This document shows positions 63,600-64,000 of a DNA stretch of 64,000 nucleotides, one piece after another. Origin of the DNA: an uncultured Alphaproteobacteria bacterium (GTDB lineage Bacteria; Pseudomonadota; Alphaproteobacteria; Rs-D84); assembly GCA_905234185.1 (NCBI GenBank), contig CAJOGC010000001.1:95765-159764 (forward strand). Direction: 5' to 3'. Numbering within the stretch: the first letter of the stretch is position 1; each line of letters starts with the position of its first letter. The translations under genes and the position numbers were made by a program. The notes beneath the pieces were generated by a model. That model had not been told where the DNA came from. It made no database searches and was given only the letters and a program-made list of their open reading frames with translations.

Positions 63600-64000
63600 T
63601 TATATCTCCAATTTCTTTGCGTTAATTTCCGGACAAATACGTGTGGCAAGTCCCGTCAGCACATTTCCCGGCCCTATTTCAATCATATCCGTAATACCAA
63701 GTTCGTGCATTTTCAATACAGATTCACGCCAATGGACACCATGTGTCATTTGATAAATCAGTTCTTCTCGAATATCGTTTATATCGGTCATTATATCGGC
63801 TGTTTTATTAGAAATAAATTTTGCATTCGGTGCTTTTATTTCAATATCATCTAATGCGGCACGCATCGCATCTGCGGCGGGTGCCTGCATACGACAATGA
63901 ACGGGCACAGACAACGCCAACGGCATTGCACGTTTTGCGCCAGCCGCCTTTAATTCTTCCATTGTTTTTTCAACAACATCTTTTGCGCCGGAAATAACAA
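63600..64000 (-). CDS. fabD: FabD, malonyl-CoA:ACP transacylase (5' end beyond window)
   Basis: The C-terminal 133 or so residues of FabD, read into position 64000 on the minus strand without a start. VISGAKDVVEKTMEELKAAGAKRAMPLALSVPVHCRMQAP matches E. coli FabD ('VISGHKEAVERA...SVPSHC.LMKPAA'), including the catalytic histidine of SVPxHC, and the end IEIGPGNVLTGLATRI matches 'vEvGPGkVLtGL'. It transfers malonyl groups to acyl-carrier protein and is translationally linked to fabG. Confidence 0.92.
   Translation of the reverse strand, partial: VISGAKDVVEKTMEELKAAGAKRAMPLALSVPVHCRMQAPAADAMRAALDDIEIKAPNAKFISNKTADIMTDINDIREELIYQMTHGVHWRESVLKMHELGITDMIEIGPGNVLTGLATRICPEINAKKLEI

Overview
This 64 kb window reads as chromosome of a diderm alphaproteobacterium with moderately low GC. 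It carries LolCD lipoprotein export, an LpxC/LpxK lipid A block, dTDP-rhamnose and dTDP-fucosamine sugar genes, an FtsQ-FtsA pair, a VirB3-VirB4 type IV secretion pair, an R64-type IVb pilus operon and a type II (eukaryote-like) isoleucyl-tRNA synthetase. The lineage is inferred from gene content only; a deep-branching or host-associated alphaproteobacterium fits best. Most genes lie on the minus strand in tightly packed, often overlapping operons. Stable RNA genes have clear TTGNNN-16/17-TATAAT promoters, and convergent or closely spaced genes often share hairpins built on a CCGG-N6-CCGG core.

Layout. 0-3.2 kb: polysaccharide genes (wecE-like, WbsX-like, GT2). 3.3-4.4 kb: a small nucleosidase-like gene, a strongly structured RNA with its own promoter and terminator, then tRNA-Tyr and tRNA-Gly. 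4.5-9.5 kb: lolC-lolD with a secretin-like lipoprotein (PilN-like) and unknown envelope proteins. 9.5-12.4 kb (plus strand): lipoprotein, ftsQ, and an ftsA whose product continues into a complete ribulose-phosphate 3-epimerase domain. 12.4-24.3 kb: a DUF559 gene bounded by inverted repeats, tsaE, uvrB, an AsmA-like protein, aspS behind a T-box-like leader, tlyA, tRNA-Thr, a GIY-YIG nuclease, tRNA-Met, pagL-like, ung and an HhH glycosylase-like gene. 24.3-27.6 kb: gyrB and a divergent RusA-like pair. 27.6-32.3 kb: pilO-pilP-pilQ-pilR. 32.4-35.5 kb: lpxC, lpxK and a DUF374 acyltransferase. 35.6-38.5 kb: initiator tRNA, a SemiSWEET-like protein and rfbDCA. 38.5-42.3 kb: a secreted HENLH protein, virB4, virB3, an AT-rich block of TTTTCAACA repeats, and rpmJ. 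42.4-57 kb: sufD-like, ychF, the mreC-mreD-mrdA-rodA-topA-dnaG operon, rpmI-rplT, pheST and nth. 57-64 kb: ileS, tRNA-Thr, a DUF421 protein, mnmG, fabG and fabD (cut by the window end).

Most noteworthy. (1) The FtsA-RPE fusion keeps the epimerase's catalytic His/Asp residues. (2) A near-textbook T-box antiterminator sits upstream of aspS, with a TGGC bulge matching the G73 discriminator of tRNA-Asp. (3) The structured RNA at 3.9-4.1 kb contains two tandem copies of the same 6-bp hairpin. (4) A family of palindromic repeats brackets a DUF559 nuclease gene, has a short MITE-like derivative elsewhere, and is related to sequence next to a GIY-YIG nuclease gene. (5) A separate short palindrome follows directly on the CCA end of three tRNA genes. 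(6) About ten copies of TTTTCAACA-like 9-mers, plus one good DnaA-box match, lie between virB3 and rpmJ.
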